In this document: positions 36,606-44,916 of the stretch, piece by piece
Layout: the number at the start of each line of letters is the position of its first letter
Position numbering within the stretch: the stretch's first letter is position 1
NCBI GenBank assembly: GCA_947363565.1
Contig: CANAPP010000004.1
Span: 37,496 to 101,495, forward strand
Length of the DNA: 64,000 nt
Direction of reading: 5' to 3'
DNA from: an uncultured Lachnospiraceae bacterium
GTDB taxonomy: Bacteria; Bacillota; Clostridia; Lachnospirales; Lachnospiraceae
Position numbers and translations under genes: made by a program
Notes under the pieces: model-generated
The model's input: only the letters and a program-made list of their open reading frames with translations
The model's database searches: none
Told to the model about the DNA's origin: nothing

Positions 36606-37787
36606 ATGGCAAAGAGAGACCGTTTATCAGGAAATGAAGCCGTTGCAATCGCGCTTCGTCAGATCAATCCGGATGTATTCCCGGCATTTCCGATCACTCC
36701 GTCTACGGAGATTCCGCAATATTTTGCTTCTTTTGCGGCTAACGGGCTGGTAGATACAGAGTTCATCCCTATAGAGAGTGAGCACAGCTCCATGAGTGCG
36801 GCCATCGGTGCTTCGGCGGCAGGTGCAAGGAGTCTTACGGCTACCTCTTCCTGCGGACTTGCCTATATGTGGGAGGAATTATACATCGCAGCGTCCAATC
36901 GGCTCCCGTTAGCGCTGGCGCTTGTGAACCGCGCCCTTTCCGGGCCGATCAATATCAACTGTGACCATTCGGACAGTATGGGAGCGAGAGATGCGGGCTG
37001 GATCCAGATCTATGCGGAAAATAATCAGGAAGCTTATGATAATATGGTACAGGCTTTCCGTATCTCTGAACATAAAAGTGTCAGGCTTCCGATCATGATC
37101 TGTCAGGACGGTTTTATCACCAGTCATGCGGTGGAGAATATCGAGCTTTTAGAGGATGGGGAAGTAAAGGAATTTGTCGGCGAATATGAGCCGGAGAATT
37201 ACCTTTTGAATCCCGAGTGCCCCATGGCAGTAGGACCTTATTCGGTCACGGATTATTACATGGAGGCAAAGCGGAGCCAGGCAGAAGGGATGAAGCATGT
37301 GGAGCAGGTTGTCCTCGATGTGGCTGAGGAATTTAAAAAATTGTCAGGAAGAGAATACGGTTTATTTGAGGCGTACCGGATGGAAGATGCCGAGCGGGCA
37401 GTTGTGATGATTGGCTCTGCGGCAGGCATGACGAAAGACGCCATCGACAGGCTGAGAGAGAAGGGCGAGAAGGTAGGGCTTCTTAAGATCCGCCTGTTCC
37501 GTCCGTTCCCGGCAGAAAGAATCGCGGAGGCACTTAAAGATGTTAAAGCCGTTGCAGTCATGGATCGTGCGGAAGGCTATACCAATCACGGCGGACCGCT
37601 GGGAGCTGATGTGATGGCGGCACTGTTCCGGGCAAAATCCACTGCCCATGCGGTAAACATCGTCTACGGTCTTGGAGGACGTGACGTGCGGGTAGAGGAT
37701 ATGGAGAAGGTATTTGCAGACCTTAAGCAAATCATCGATGGCAATGATGCGGGCGAGACTTACCGCTATATGGGTATCAGAGAGTAA
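36606..37787 (+). CDS. 2-oxoacid:ferredoxin oxidoreductase, alpha subunit
   Basis: A 393-residue alpha subunit with the PP/Pyr-type fold: GNEAVAIALRQINPDVFPAFPITPSTEIPQ, EHSSMSAAIGASAAGAR and the C-terminal GLLKIRLFRPFPAERI region. In this family it forms half the thiamine diphosphate site with the beta subunit. Its start lies one base after the delta stop (ribosome site within the delta end, GAAGGGGTG). 16 bp later the beta subunit begins. Length is normal for the four-subunit enzymes and clearly shorter than the single-chain clostridial PFOR. Confidence 0.93.
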   Translation: MAKRDRLSGNEAVAIALRQINPDVFPAFPITPSTEIPQYFASFAANGLVDTEFIPIESEHSSMSAAIGASAAGARSLTATSSCGLAYMWEELYIAASNRLPLALALVNRALSGPININCDHSDSMGARDAGWIQIYAENNQEAYDNMVQAFRISEHKSVRLPIMICQDGFITSHAVENIELLEDGEVKEFVGEYEPENYLLNPECPMAVGPYSVTDYYMEAKRSQAEGMKHVEQVVLDVAEEFKKLSGREYGLFEAYRMEDAERAVVMIGSAAGMTKDAIDRLREKGEKVGLLKIRLFRPFPAERIAEALKDVKAVAVMDRAEGYTNHGGPLGADVMAALFRAKSTAHAVNIVYGLGGRDVRVEDMEKVFADLKQIIDGNDAGETYRYMGIRE

Positions 37788-37802
37788 GGAGGGACGGATA
37801 CG

Positions 37803-38735
37803 TTGAGTTATAATTTTAAAGAAACCATGAACAAACCGGAACGTCTTGCTCCGGGACACAGAATGTGCGCAGGCTGCGGCGGTACGATCGCGGTAAGAAA
37901 TGTGCTGCGTGGGCTTCACGAAGGCGATAAGGCAGTGATCGGCAACGCTACGGGATGCCTTGAGGTGTCTACATTTACCTACCCTTATACATCCTGGGAG
38001 GACAGCTATATCCATAATGCGTTTGAAAATGCAGGCGCGACTTTAAGCGGTGTGGAGGGTGCGTATAAGGCATTGAAGAAAAAAGGAAAGCTTAAGGAAA
38101 CTTATAAATTCATCACCTTCGGCGGGGACGGCGGTACATACGATATCGGCTTTCAGTCTCTCTCCGGGGCGATGGAGCGAAATCACGACATGGTGTATGT
38201 CTGCTATGACAACGGCGCTTATATGAATACAGGTATCCAGCGTTCCTCGGCTACACCGATGTACGCGGATACAACCACAACACCGGTGGGAAGCGATAGC
38301 AACGGAAAGCCCCAGAACCGGAAGGATCTTGCGGCGATCATCGCGGCGCATGATGTTCCTTATGTGGCACAGACTACATTTGTGCAGAACTTTAAGGATC
38401 TGCATGTGAAGTCGGAAAAGGCAATCTATACGCCGGGAGCAGCCTTCTTAAATATTATGGCGCCGTGCCCACGGGGATGGAGATATAACACGCCGGATAT
38501 TATGGAGATCTGCAAGCTCGGTGTTGAGACCTGCTATTGGCCGCTGTTCGAAGTGGCGGAGGGTAAGTGGATCTTGAACTACGAACCGAAGAAGAAGCTG
38601 CCGATCGAAGATTTCTTGAAGCCCCAGGGGCGGTTTAAGCATCTGTTTAAGAAGGGGAATGAGTACCTCATCGAAGAATTCCAGAAGGAAGTGGACCGGA
38701 GATGGGAGGAGCTTTTATTCAGGTGTTCCAGGTAG
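37803..38735 (+). CDS. 2-oxoacid:ferredoxin oxidoreductase, beta subunit
   Basis: A 310-residue thiamine-binding beta subunit. The first cysteines RMCAGCGGTIAV ligate a 4Fe-4S cluster with a later Cys (NATGCLEVSTF), and the ThDP motif GDGGTYDIGF ... NGAYMNTG is intact. The start is TTG 37803 with AAGGAGGG seven bases before it; the next ATG is at 37827, so initiation is moderately uncertain. The complex oxidises a 2-oxoacid plus CoA to acyl-CoA, CO2 and reduced ferredoxin, a core step in anaerobic energy metabolism. Cofactor ThDP is made by thiN at 26.7 kb. Confidence 0.93.
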   Translation: MSYNFKETMNKPERLAPGHRMCAGCGGTIAVRNVLRGLHEGDKAVIGNATGCLEVSTFTYPYTSWEDSYIHNAFENAGATLSGVEGAYKALKKKGKLKETYKFITFGGDGGTYDIGFQSLSGAMERNHDMVYVCYDNGAYMNTGIQRSSATPMYADTTTTPVGSDSNGKPQNRKDLAAIIAAHDVPYVAQTTFVQNFKDLHVKSEKAIYTPGAAFLNIMAPCPRGWRYNTPDIMEICKLGVETCYWPLFEVAEGKWILNYEPKKKLPIEDFLKPQGRFKHLFKKGNEYLIEEFQKEVDRRWEELLFRCSR

Positions 38736-38793
38736 CCGGGCGCGGAATGCAAAGGTCTGGCTTAATAACCGCCTTAATATCCTCGCATTATCA

Positions 38794-38822
38794 TTGACGG
38801 TACGGCGGATAATTGATAAACT
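38794..38822 (+). promoter_or_regulatory. Promoter of the AIM24-family gene
   Basis: TTGACG (38794-38799), a 17-bp spacer and TAAACT (38817-38822), 35 bp upstream of the start codon. Confidence 0.5.
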
Positions 38823-38857
38823 GATAGTATAAATATTTCAGCAGGAGGTACAAGGAC

Positions 38858-39538
38858 ATGAGATATCAGATACAGGGAGAGACACTCCCGGTAGTGATCT
38901 GTGAGCTTGAGGCAGGGGAGAGGATGATTACAGAAGGCGGCGCGATGTCATGGATGTCACCGAATATGAAGATGGAGACAACAAGCAACGGCGGGATCGG
39001 CAAGGCATTCGGAAGGGCATTTTCCGGGGAGAAGATGTTCCAGAATATCTATACCGCCCAGGGCGGCCCGGGGATGATCGCGTTTGCATCCAGTTTCCCA
39101 GGTTCTATCCGGGCGTTTGAGATCGCGCCGGGGCAGGATATGATCTTCCAGAAAAGTGCGTTTCTTGCAAGCGAGGCAGGTGTGCAGTTATCCATGCATT
39201 TCCGCAAAAAACTGGGATCCGGCCTGTTCGGCGGCGAGGGCTTTATCATGCAGAAGGTGAGCGGAACGGGGATTGTGTTCACGGAGTTTGACGGTCATGT
39301 GATCGAATACGAGTTGCAGGCAGGGCAGCAGATCGTCATTGATACCGGGCACCTTGCGGCAATGTCGGCAACCTGCAATATGGATATCCAGAGCGTCCCG
39401 GGCGTTAAAAATATGCTGTTCGGCGGCGAGGGATTATTTAACACAGTGATCACCGGACCTGGAAAAGTGTGGCTGCAAACGATGCCGATCAGTAATGTGG
39501 CGGGAGCGTTGAGGCCTTATATTCCGACGGGGAATTAA
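38858..39538 (+). CDS. AIM24/TIGR00266 family protein
   Basis: A 226-residue all-beta protein of the TIGR00266/AIM24 family, rich in glycine. Hallmarks are the start MRYQIQGETLPVV, GERMITEGGAMSWMS, FASSFPGSIRAFEI, and the C-terminal half with DTGHLAAMSATCNMDIQ and GPGKVWLQTMPISN. Family members are widely spread in bacteria but have no agreed function; a beta-sandwich fold related to tryptophan-RNA-binding attenuator protein is known for the family. AGCAGGAGG precedes the ATG. It has its own promoter and no obvious functional neighbour. Confidence 0.85.
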   Translation: MRYQIQGETLPVVICELEAGERMITEGGAMSWMSPNMKMETTSNGGIGKAFGRAFSGEKMFQNIYTAQGGPGMIAFASSFPGSIRAFEIAPGQDMIFQKSAFLASEAGVQLSMHFRKKLGSGLFGGEGFIMQKVSGTGIVFTEFDGHVIEYELQAGQQIVIDTGHLAAMSATCNMDIQSVPGVKNMLFGGEGLFNTVITGPGKVWLQTMPISNVAGALRPYIPTGN

Positions 39539-39576
39539 CCAGAGCTGAACAGGGATGAAGAGAGGAAAGATTTTCC

Positions 39577-39605
39577 TTGACAAATCTCCGCCATTTCCCT
39601 ATAAT
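39577..39605 (+). promoter_or_regulatory. Perfect consensus promoter of the ABC-F leader
   Basis: TTGACA (39577-39582), a 17-bp spacer and TATAAT (39600-39605): full matches at both boxes. Transcription should start near 39612, giving a leader of about 283 bases before the ABC-F start codon. Confidence 0.9.
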
Positions 39606-39611
39606 GGATTC

Positions 39612-39759
39612 TACATTGAGCAAGAGAGAGGTGAAAAGATGAGGAGATAATTCGCTTTTGAAAACATGAGACTTGATGGATGTTATCGTCCGGCATATCC
39701 GGTTGATAATTGTTTTGTGTTGCCAAAAGTGGATGATGTTCTCATAACCTCTCTTTTTT
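39612..39759 (+). promoter_or_regulatory. Putative translation-sensing attenuator leader of the ABC-F gene
   Basis: An extended hairpin closes on a U-run. Its base pairs 39622-39632 (covering the leader ORF ribosome site) with 39747-39757, followed by T39754-39759. Inner helices: ATGAG/CTCAT (39639-39643 with 39741-39745), CTTTTG/CAAAAG (39655 with 39724), AAAACA/TGTTTT (39661 with 39711), TTATC/GATAA (39683 with 39705) and CCGG/CCGG (39690 with 39699). A ribosome held on the leader ORF would block the basal helix and let RNA polymerase continue. A second hairpin lies at 39804-39832. Confidence 0.65.
39639..39650 (+). CDS. Three-codon leader ORF (M-R-R-stop)
   Basis: ATG AGG AGA TAA with a strong ribosome site GAGAGGTG at 39626-39633, starting about 27 bases into the predicted transcript. 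It is probably not a protein gene but a ribosome-stalling sensor for the ABC-F gene: short leader ORFs with attenuators are known from several antibiotic-resistance ABC-F genes. Its ribosome site and start codon are both paired in the terminator-like fold. After the stop, the same frame stays open up to TAG 39771. Confidence 0.6.
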   Translation: MRR

Positions 39760-39894
39760 GGTGGAAAAAATAGTTGCTATGATCAGTAACGAAAAATATA
39801 GCGGCAGAACCGGGAAGCTCACGGTTCTGTGCATCACGACGTGAGGTTATCTGAGTGCAGGCCTTCCTTTGGCAATGAAAAAGGAGGAATTTTT

Positions 39895-41502
39895 ATGGCG
39901 CAGATCAGTGTGAATAACCTCACGTTTTATTATGAGGGAAGCTATGATAATATCTTTGAAAATGTGTCCTTTGCGGTGGATACGGACTGGAAGCTGGGAT
40001 TTATCGGGAGGAACGGCAAGGGAAAGACGACATTTTTAAATCTACTGCTGGGCAAGTACGAGTATAAAGGTACGATTACCGCAAGCACGGTGTTTGATTA
40101 TTTCCCGTATCAGATAAAAGAAGAATACATGGAGCTGCCGGCGATTGACTTTGTATGGGAGCTTAAGGCGGGGTGTGAGCAGTGGCGTATTATCTGCGAG
40201 CTTGGGAAGCTTAACCTCGATGCGGAGGTTCTGTACCGGCCGTTTTGCACATTAAGTTTTGGAGAGCAGACAAAGCTTTTGCTTGCGGTATTATTTTCCG
40301 GAGAAAATGATTTCCTGCTCATCGATGAGCCGACGAACCACTTAGACAGTGAGGCGAGGGAGACGGTAAAGGAATATTTGAAAGGGAAGAAGAGCTTTAT
40401 CCTTGTGTCCCATGACCGGGATTTTCTGGATGCGTGTGTGGACCATGTGCTGGTGTTTAACCGGCAGTCCATAGAAGTGCAGGCGGGGAATTTCTCAAGC
40501 TGGTGGGAGAATAAACGGCGGCAGGATGTCCACGCGAAGATGGAGAATGAAAAGCATAAGAAAGAGATTGCCAAATTAAAGACGGCGGCCAGGCAGACAA
40601 GGCAGTGGGCAGATAAAAATGAGAAGACGAAGATTGGTTTTGACCCGGTGAAGGAGCCGGAACGCTGTATTGCCACACGGGCGTATATTGGGGCGAAGAC
40701 CAAGAAGATGCAGAGCCGCGTCGGGCAGATGGAGAGGCGCATTGAACGGGAGATAGAGGAAAAGGAGGGACTTCTTAAGGATATCGAGGAGACAGCCAGC
40801 CTTAAGCTCATGCCCCTCTCCCATCACAAGAAAATCCTTGTCTCGGCAGATAGGTTCGGGCTTAAGTATGAGACGGCAAAAAAAACGCTTTTTGACAGCC
40901 TGACATTTGAAATCAGCCAGGGAGAGCGGATATTTTTAAATGGCCCTAACGGATGCGGGAAATCAAGTCTCATAAAAGCAATCCTTCACAGTGCTTATAA
41001 GGGACAGGAGGAAGAGGACTATGATATGGTGGAAAGCGGGACGCTTAAGACCGCTTCCGGACTGGTGATTTCTTATATCAGCCAGGATACGTCTTTCCTT
41101 AAAGGCAGCATAAAAGCATTCTGCAAGGAAAGGAATCTGAAAGAGAGTCTGTTTTTGGCAATCCTTCGGCGGCTTTGTATGGAGCGTGTTCAGTTTGAAA
41201 AAGAGATGCAGGATTTTTCTGAGGGGCAAAAGAAAAAGGTTCTTATAGCGGCAAGCCTTTTAACACCTGCCCATCTTTATATCTGGGATGAGCCGCTGAA
41301 TTATATTGACGTGATATCCAGAATGCAGATTGAAGAGCTGATTCTTACGTATAAGCCGACGATGCTTGTGGTAGAGCATGATGTGAGGTTCCGGGAGAAT
41401 ATTGCGACGCAGATTATCGATATTCCCTGTAACTGTTCACACAGGACTTTGCATTTACTTGAACATTGTGCCGGATTGAATTATAATAATGACAGGAAGT
41501 GA
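39895..41502 (+). CDS. ABC-F ribosome protection protein, Lsa type
   Basis: A 535-residue soluble protein with two ABC domains and no membrane part. Domain 1: Walker A GRNGKGKTT, signature LSFGEQTK, Walker B LLIDEPTNHLD. An alpha-helical interdomain linker (about residues 215-300) carries the drug-displacing arm. Domain 2: GPNGCGKSS, FSEGQKKK, IWDEPLNYID. The start (TDWKLGFIGRNGKGK) resembles Lsa proteins, which give resistance to lincosamides, streptogramin A and pleuromutilins by acting on the ribosome. ATG 39895 has AAAAAGGAGG. Spectrum is inferred; it may protect less or something else. Confidence 0.86.
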   Translation: MAQISVNNLTFYYEGSYDNIFENVSFAVDTDWKLGFIGRNGKGKTTFLNLLLGKYEYKGTITASTVFDYFPYQIKEEYMELPAIDFVWELKAGCEQWRIICELGKLNLDAEVLYRPFCTLSFGEQTKLLLAVLFSGENDFLLIDEPTNHLDSEARETVKEYLKGKKSFILVSHDRDFLDACVDHVLVFNRQSIEVQAGNFSSWWENKRRQDVHAKMENEKHKKEIAKLKTAARQTRQWADKNEKTKIGFDPVKEPERCIATRAYIGAKTKKMQSRVGQMERRIEREIEEKEGLLKDIEETASLKLMPLSHHKKILVSADRFGLKYETAKKTLFDSLTFEISQGERIFLNGPNGCGKSSLIKAILHSAYKGQEEEDYDMVESGTLKTASGLVISYISQDTSFLKGSIKAFCKERNLKESLFLAILRRLCMERVQFEKEMQDFSEGQKKKVLIAASLLTPAHLYIWDEPLNYIDVISRMQIEELILTYKPTMLVVEHDVRFRENIATQIIDIPCNCSHRTLHLLEHCAGLNYNNDRK

Positions 41503-41565
41503 CAGGAGACTATCCGTCACAAAGAGGCGATCCCGGAGGGATCTCCATACGAGGGAGGAATGATT

Positions 41566-43170
41566 GTGGAACAGGATACATCCGGCACGATTCGGCGTGC
41601 GGAGCATTTTCAAGTGGCATTGATCGGTGAGGGGATCATCGTAGGCGGGATTGCCGGATTTGTGGTAATTCTTTACCGAATGGTATTGGAGTTCGCTAAT
41701 GATGCATTGAAGCAGATTTTAGCATTTATCGGAAACCATCCGATCCGGATTGCAGGGTGGTTCCTTGTCTTGATCCTGTTAGCCTGGGCGGTGGGAAAGC
41801 TCGTGTCCGCGGAACCGATGATCTCGGGGAGCGGGATTCCCCAGCTTGAGGGAGAGATGATCGGAAAGCTTGACCAGAGCTGGTGGAGAGTGATCGGAGG
41901 GAAGTTCCTCGGCGGCTTTCTCTGTCTTCTTGGCGGGCTGGCGCTTGGGCGTGAAGGGCCGTCCATCCAGCTTGGCGCTATGGCGGGTAAGGGAGTGTCT
42001 AAAGGTCTTGAGCGCGGAAAGACAGAGGAAAAATTCTTGCTGACCTGCGGCGCCAGCGCGGGTCTTGCGGCGGCGTTCCATGCACCTTTGGCGGGAGTGA
42101 TGTTCTCGCTGGAGGAGGTACATAAGAACTTTTCGGTGTCCGTGCTGATGTCGGTCATGGCGTCTTCATTGACGGCGGATTTTCTCGCGTCTACAGTATT
42201 CGGCATGACGCCGGTATTTAGTTTTACTGTCGAAAAGCCGCTTCCGATACAGTATTACGGGATGCTCGTGCTGTTGGGAGGTATGCTTGGCGCATTGGGG
42301 GCATTTTATAACTGGTTTACCCTCAAGGTGCAGGCTTTATATAATCAGGCAAAGTTCCTTAACACTGCGGCAAAGCTTATGATTCCCTTTATCTGCGCCG
42401 GGATTCTCGGTATCACGGCTCCGGAGCTTCTGGGGAGCGGTCATTCACTGATCGAATATCTGACCAATGTGGACGTCTTGCTCAGTACAGTGATTTTTAT
42501 TCTGGTCAGCCGTTTTATCTTCTCGGCAGTGTGCTTCGGTTCGGGGGCACCGGGAGGCATCTTCTTTCCGCTGCTTGTGCTGGGAGGATTCATCGGGGGA
42601 GTATTTGCGACGGTGGGCGTGGATTATTTCGGGATGGATGCGGTGTATATCAATAATTTTGTGGTACTTGCTATGGCCGGGTATTTTTCTGCGATCGTCC
42701 GGGCACCACTCACCGGCATTATCCTGATCTTTGAGATGACTGGTTCTATGACCCAGATGCTTTCTGTGTCCATCGTAGCCATCATCGCTTATATTGTGGC
42801 GACGCTGCTTAATTCGAAACCGATCTATGAGAGCCTTCTTGAACGGCTTCTTTTGAAACAGGAGACAGACGTAAAGGAAAAGCAGGAGGCGGAGAAAAGG
42901 GAAGCAGGCCGTGGCCGGAAGGTTCTTACGAATTTTGTCGTACAGTATAATTCAGCGTTAAATGAGGCGTTTATCAGCGAGATCAAGTGGCCGGACAACT
43001 GTCTTGTGGTTTCGGTGCAGAGAGGGGTGAAAGAGATCATTCCCAGGGGGACGACGAAGCTGCAGGTAGGGGACGTGATCGTTATCCTGATGAATGAACG
43101 GGACATGGCGTATGTTCATGACTGGATGGAAAAGTTGTGCACGGCGAAGGATTATATTGCTTCGGAATAA
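41566..43170 (+). CDS. ClC-family H+/Cl- antiporter with TrkA-C domain
   Basis: A 534-residue ClC protein. Chloride-pathway motifs are intact: GSGIPQLEGE, GREGPSIQLGAMAG (gating Glu, which marks an exchanger rather than a channel), and GSGAPGGIFFPLLVLGG. The internal proton Glu region FSLEEVHKNF is also kept. About ten to twelve helical segments end near residue 440, followed by a cytoplasmic RCK_C/TrkA_C domain (about 460-534). Start: ATG 41560 is only one base from GGGAGG, so GTG 41566 is preferred. Two small hairpins lie between it and the ABC-F gene (41505-41521 and 41529-41543). Confidence 0.9.
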   Translation: MEQDTSGTIRRAEHFQVALIGEGIIVGGIAGFVVILYRMVLEFANDALKQILAFIGNHPIRIAGWFLVLILLAWAVGKLVSAEPMISGSGIPQLEGEMIGKLDQSWWRVIGGKFLGGFLCLLGGLALGREGPSIQLGAMAGKGVSKGLERGKTEEKFLLTCGASAGLAAAFHAPLAGVMFSLEEVHKNFSVSVLMSVMASSLTADFLASTVFGMTPVFSFTVEKPLPIQYYGMLVLLGGMLGALGAFYNWFTLKVQALYNQAKFLNTAAKLMIPFICAGILGITAPELLGSGHSLIEYLTNVDVLLSTVIFILVSRFIFSAVCFGSGAPGGIFFPLLVLGGFIGGVFATVGVDYFGMDAVYINNFVVLAMAGYFSAIVRAPLTGIILIFEMTGSMTQMLSVSIVAIIAYIVATLLNSKPIYESLLERLLLKQETDVKEKQEAEKREAGRGRKVLTNFVVQYNSALNEAFISEIKWPDNCLVVSVQRGVKEIIPRGTTKLQVGDVIVILMNERDMAYVHDWMEKLCTAKDYIASE

Positions 43171-43190
43171 GAAAAGCTTTTGAAAAATCC

Positions 43191-43219
43191 TTGAAATATA
43201 TCTGCACATATGCTAACAT
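43191..43219 (+). promoter_or_regulatory. Promoter of the T-box/aspS/gatCAB operon
   Basis: TTGAAA (43191-43196), a 17-bp spacer and TAACAT (43214-43219) preceded by an extended TGC. The start would lie near 43227, just before the T-box stem I. Confidence 0.5.
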
Positions 43220-43237
43220 GGTAAAATATTAAAAGAC

Positions 43238-43509
43238 AAAAGCGATGAAAGAGACTCTGTCCTCTGGAACTTGACAGGAATGAGGCGTCACCGACTGAGA
43301 GCGCTTCTTGAGGAATGAGGACAATAGGGAACACTCTGGAGCAGACTGTCTGAACCTAAGTAGGGCAGTACGTGAGCGCTCGTTACGCGCAGAAAGTGGA
43401 GTTCTGCCAGTCAGGCAGGATTCAAAGCGGGTGGTACCGCGGATAACGATGATGATATCCGTCTTGCGGCTATAATTAGGCTTAATTATAGTCCAGGGCG
43501 GATTTTTTT
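43238..43509 (+). promoter_or_regulatory. T-box riboswitch with GAAC specifier (Asn, possibly also Glu)
   Basis: A tRNA-sensing leader filling most of the 378-bp gap. Stem I base AGAG (43250-43253) pairs with CTCT (43334-43337); GTCCTC (43259-43264) pairs with GAGGAC (43317-43322). The specifier loop ends GGGAACA, with AAC at 43330-43332 and GAA at 43329-43331. The conserved T-box GGGTGGTACCGCG is at 43429-43441. The terminator is 43457-43509: ATCCG and CTATAATTA pair with TAATTATAG and CGGAT, then seven T. Uncharged tRNA would favour the antiterminator. Confidence 0.9.
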
Positions 43510-43548
43510 ATCACGTATCCGTCCCGCTGGAAAAAAGGAGGACCAAAT

Positions 43549-44892
43549 ATGGAATATTACACAGGTGTAGCAAAAAAGGAAACGATGGAGATCAGTGAGC
43601 TTTGCGGGAAAGCAAAGGCAGGAGGTACAGGGAGCATCGTCCGGGTAAACGGTGCGGTCCACACAATCCGTGATATGGGAAATGTGGCATTTGTCATCTT
43701 AAGAAAGCGGGAAGGGCTTTTGCAGGCAGTGTATGAGAAAGGGAAAGTACCGTTTTCGCTAAAGGATATTAAGGAAGCAGCGACAGTCGAGATAGAAGGC
43801 GTGCTTAAGGAGAATGAAAAAGCTCCCGGAGGCATCGAGGTCTGCATGAGGTCTGTACGTATCTTAAGCGAGCCGGCGGATGAGCAGATGCCTCTTGCTG
43901 TTTCCAAATGGAAGCTTGGCACTTCGCTGGAGGCAAAGCTTAACTACCGCTCTATTGCCCTCAGGAACGTGCGGGAGCGGGCGAAGTTCCGGATACAGGA
44001 GGGACTTACAAGGGCGTTCAGGGACTTCTTGTACAGCCAGGGATTTACGGAGATCCATACGCCGAAGATCGGGGCGAGAGGCGCGGAGGGCGGAGCCAAT
44101 ATCTTTAAGCTTGAGTATTTCCACCGGCCTGCGGTGCTGGCCCAGAGCCCGCAATTTTATAAGCAGATGATGGTGGGGGTATTTGACCGGGTATTTGAGA
44201 CGGCTCCGGTGTTCCGGGCGGAGAAGCACAATACAAAGCGGCATCTGAATGAATATACAAGTCTTGATCTTGAGATGGGATATATCGACGGATTTGAGGA
44301 CATTATGGCGATGGAGAGCAGATATCTTCAGTACGCGATGGAGCTGCTTCAAAAAGAGTATGCGGCGGAAGTGAAGGTTTTAGGAATCGAGCTTCCTGAG
44401 ACAGAGAAGATTCCCGCGGTGAGATTTAGTGAGATCAAGGAATTGGTGGCGGAAAAGTACAGCCATAAGATGAGGAATCCTTTTGACTTAGAGCCGGAGG
44501 AAGAAGTGCTGATCGGGCAGTATGCAAAGGAGGAGTGGGGCAGTGACTTTGTGTTTGTCACACACTATCCGTCGAAAAAACGTCCTTTCTATGCGATGGA
44601 CGACCCAGAGGACACGCGATATACGTTAAGCTTTGATCTTTTATATAAAGGGATGGAGATTACGACAGGCGGGCAGCGCATCCACGATTACAAGGCACTG
44701 ACGGAGAAGATAAAGGCAAGGGGGATGACGGAAGAAGGCATGGAACAGTACTTGAGCACATTCAAACATGGTATGCCGCCTCACGGAGGCCTGGGAATTG
44801 GGCTGGAACGGTTGACAATGAAGCTTGTTGGGGAGGATAATGTAAGGGAGACAACATTGTTTCCAAGAGATTTAAGCCGATTGGAACCGTAA
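43549..44892 (+). CDS. aspS: Archaeal-type aspartyl-tRNA synthetase, probably non-discriminating
   Basis: A 447-residue class II synthetase of the short archaeal AspRS2 type (bacterial AspRS is about 590 residues with an extra insertion domain, missing here). An N-terminal OB anticodon-binding domain (residues 15-115) precedes the catalytic core with motif 2 (APVFRAEKHNTKRHLNEY) and motif 3 (GGLGIGLERLTMK). In bacteria such enzymes often charge tRNA(Asn) with Asp, which GatCAB then amidates; gatC and gatAB in the same operon and an Asn-type T-box fit. AAAGGAGG precedes the ATG. Confidence 0.9.
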   Translation: MEYYTGVAKKETMEISELCGKAKAGGTGSIVRVNGAVHTIRDMGNVAFVILRKREGLLQAVYEKGKVPFSLKDIKEAATVEIEGVLKENEKAPGGIEVCMRSVRILSEPADEQMPLAVSKWKLGTSLEAKLNYRSIALRNVRERAKFRIQEGLTRAFRDFLYSQGFTEIHTPKIGARGAEGGANIFKLEYFHRPAVLAQSPQFYKQMMVGVFDRVFETAPVFRAEKHNTKRHLNEYTSLDLEMGYIDGFEDIMAMESRYLQYAMELLQKEYAAEVKVLGIELPETEKIPAVRFSEIKELVAEKYSHKMRNPFDLEPEEEVLIGQYAKEEWGSDFVFVTHYPSKKRPFYAMDDPEDTRYTLSFDLLYKGMEITTGGQRIHDYKALTEKIKARGMTEEGMEQYLSTFKHGMPPHGGLGIGLERLTMKLVGEDNVRETTLFPRDLSRLEP

Positions 44893-44916
44893 TTCATGAA
44901 TTGAGAGGGAAAGCCT

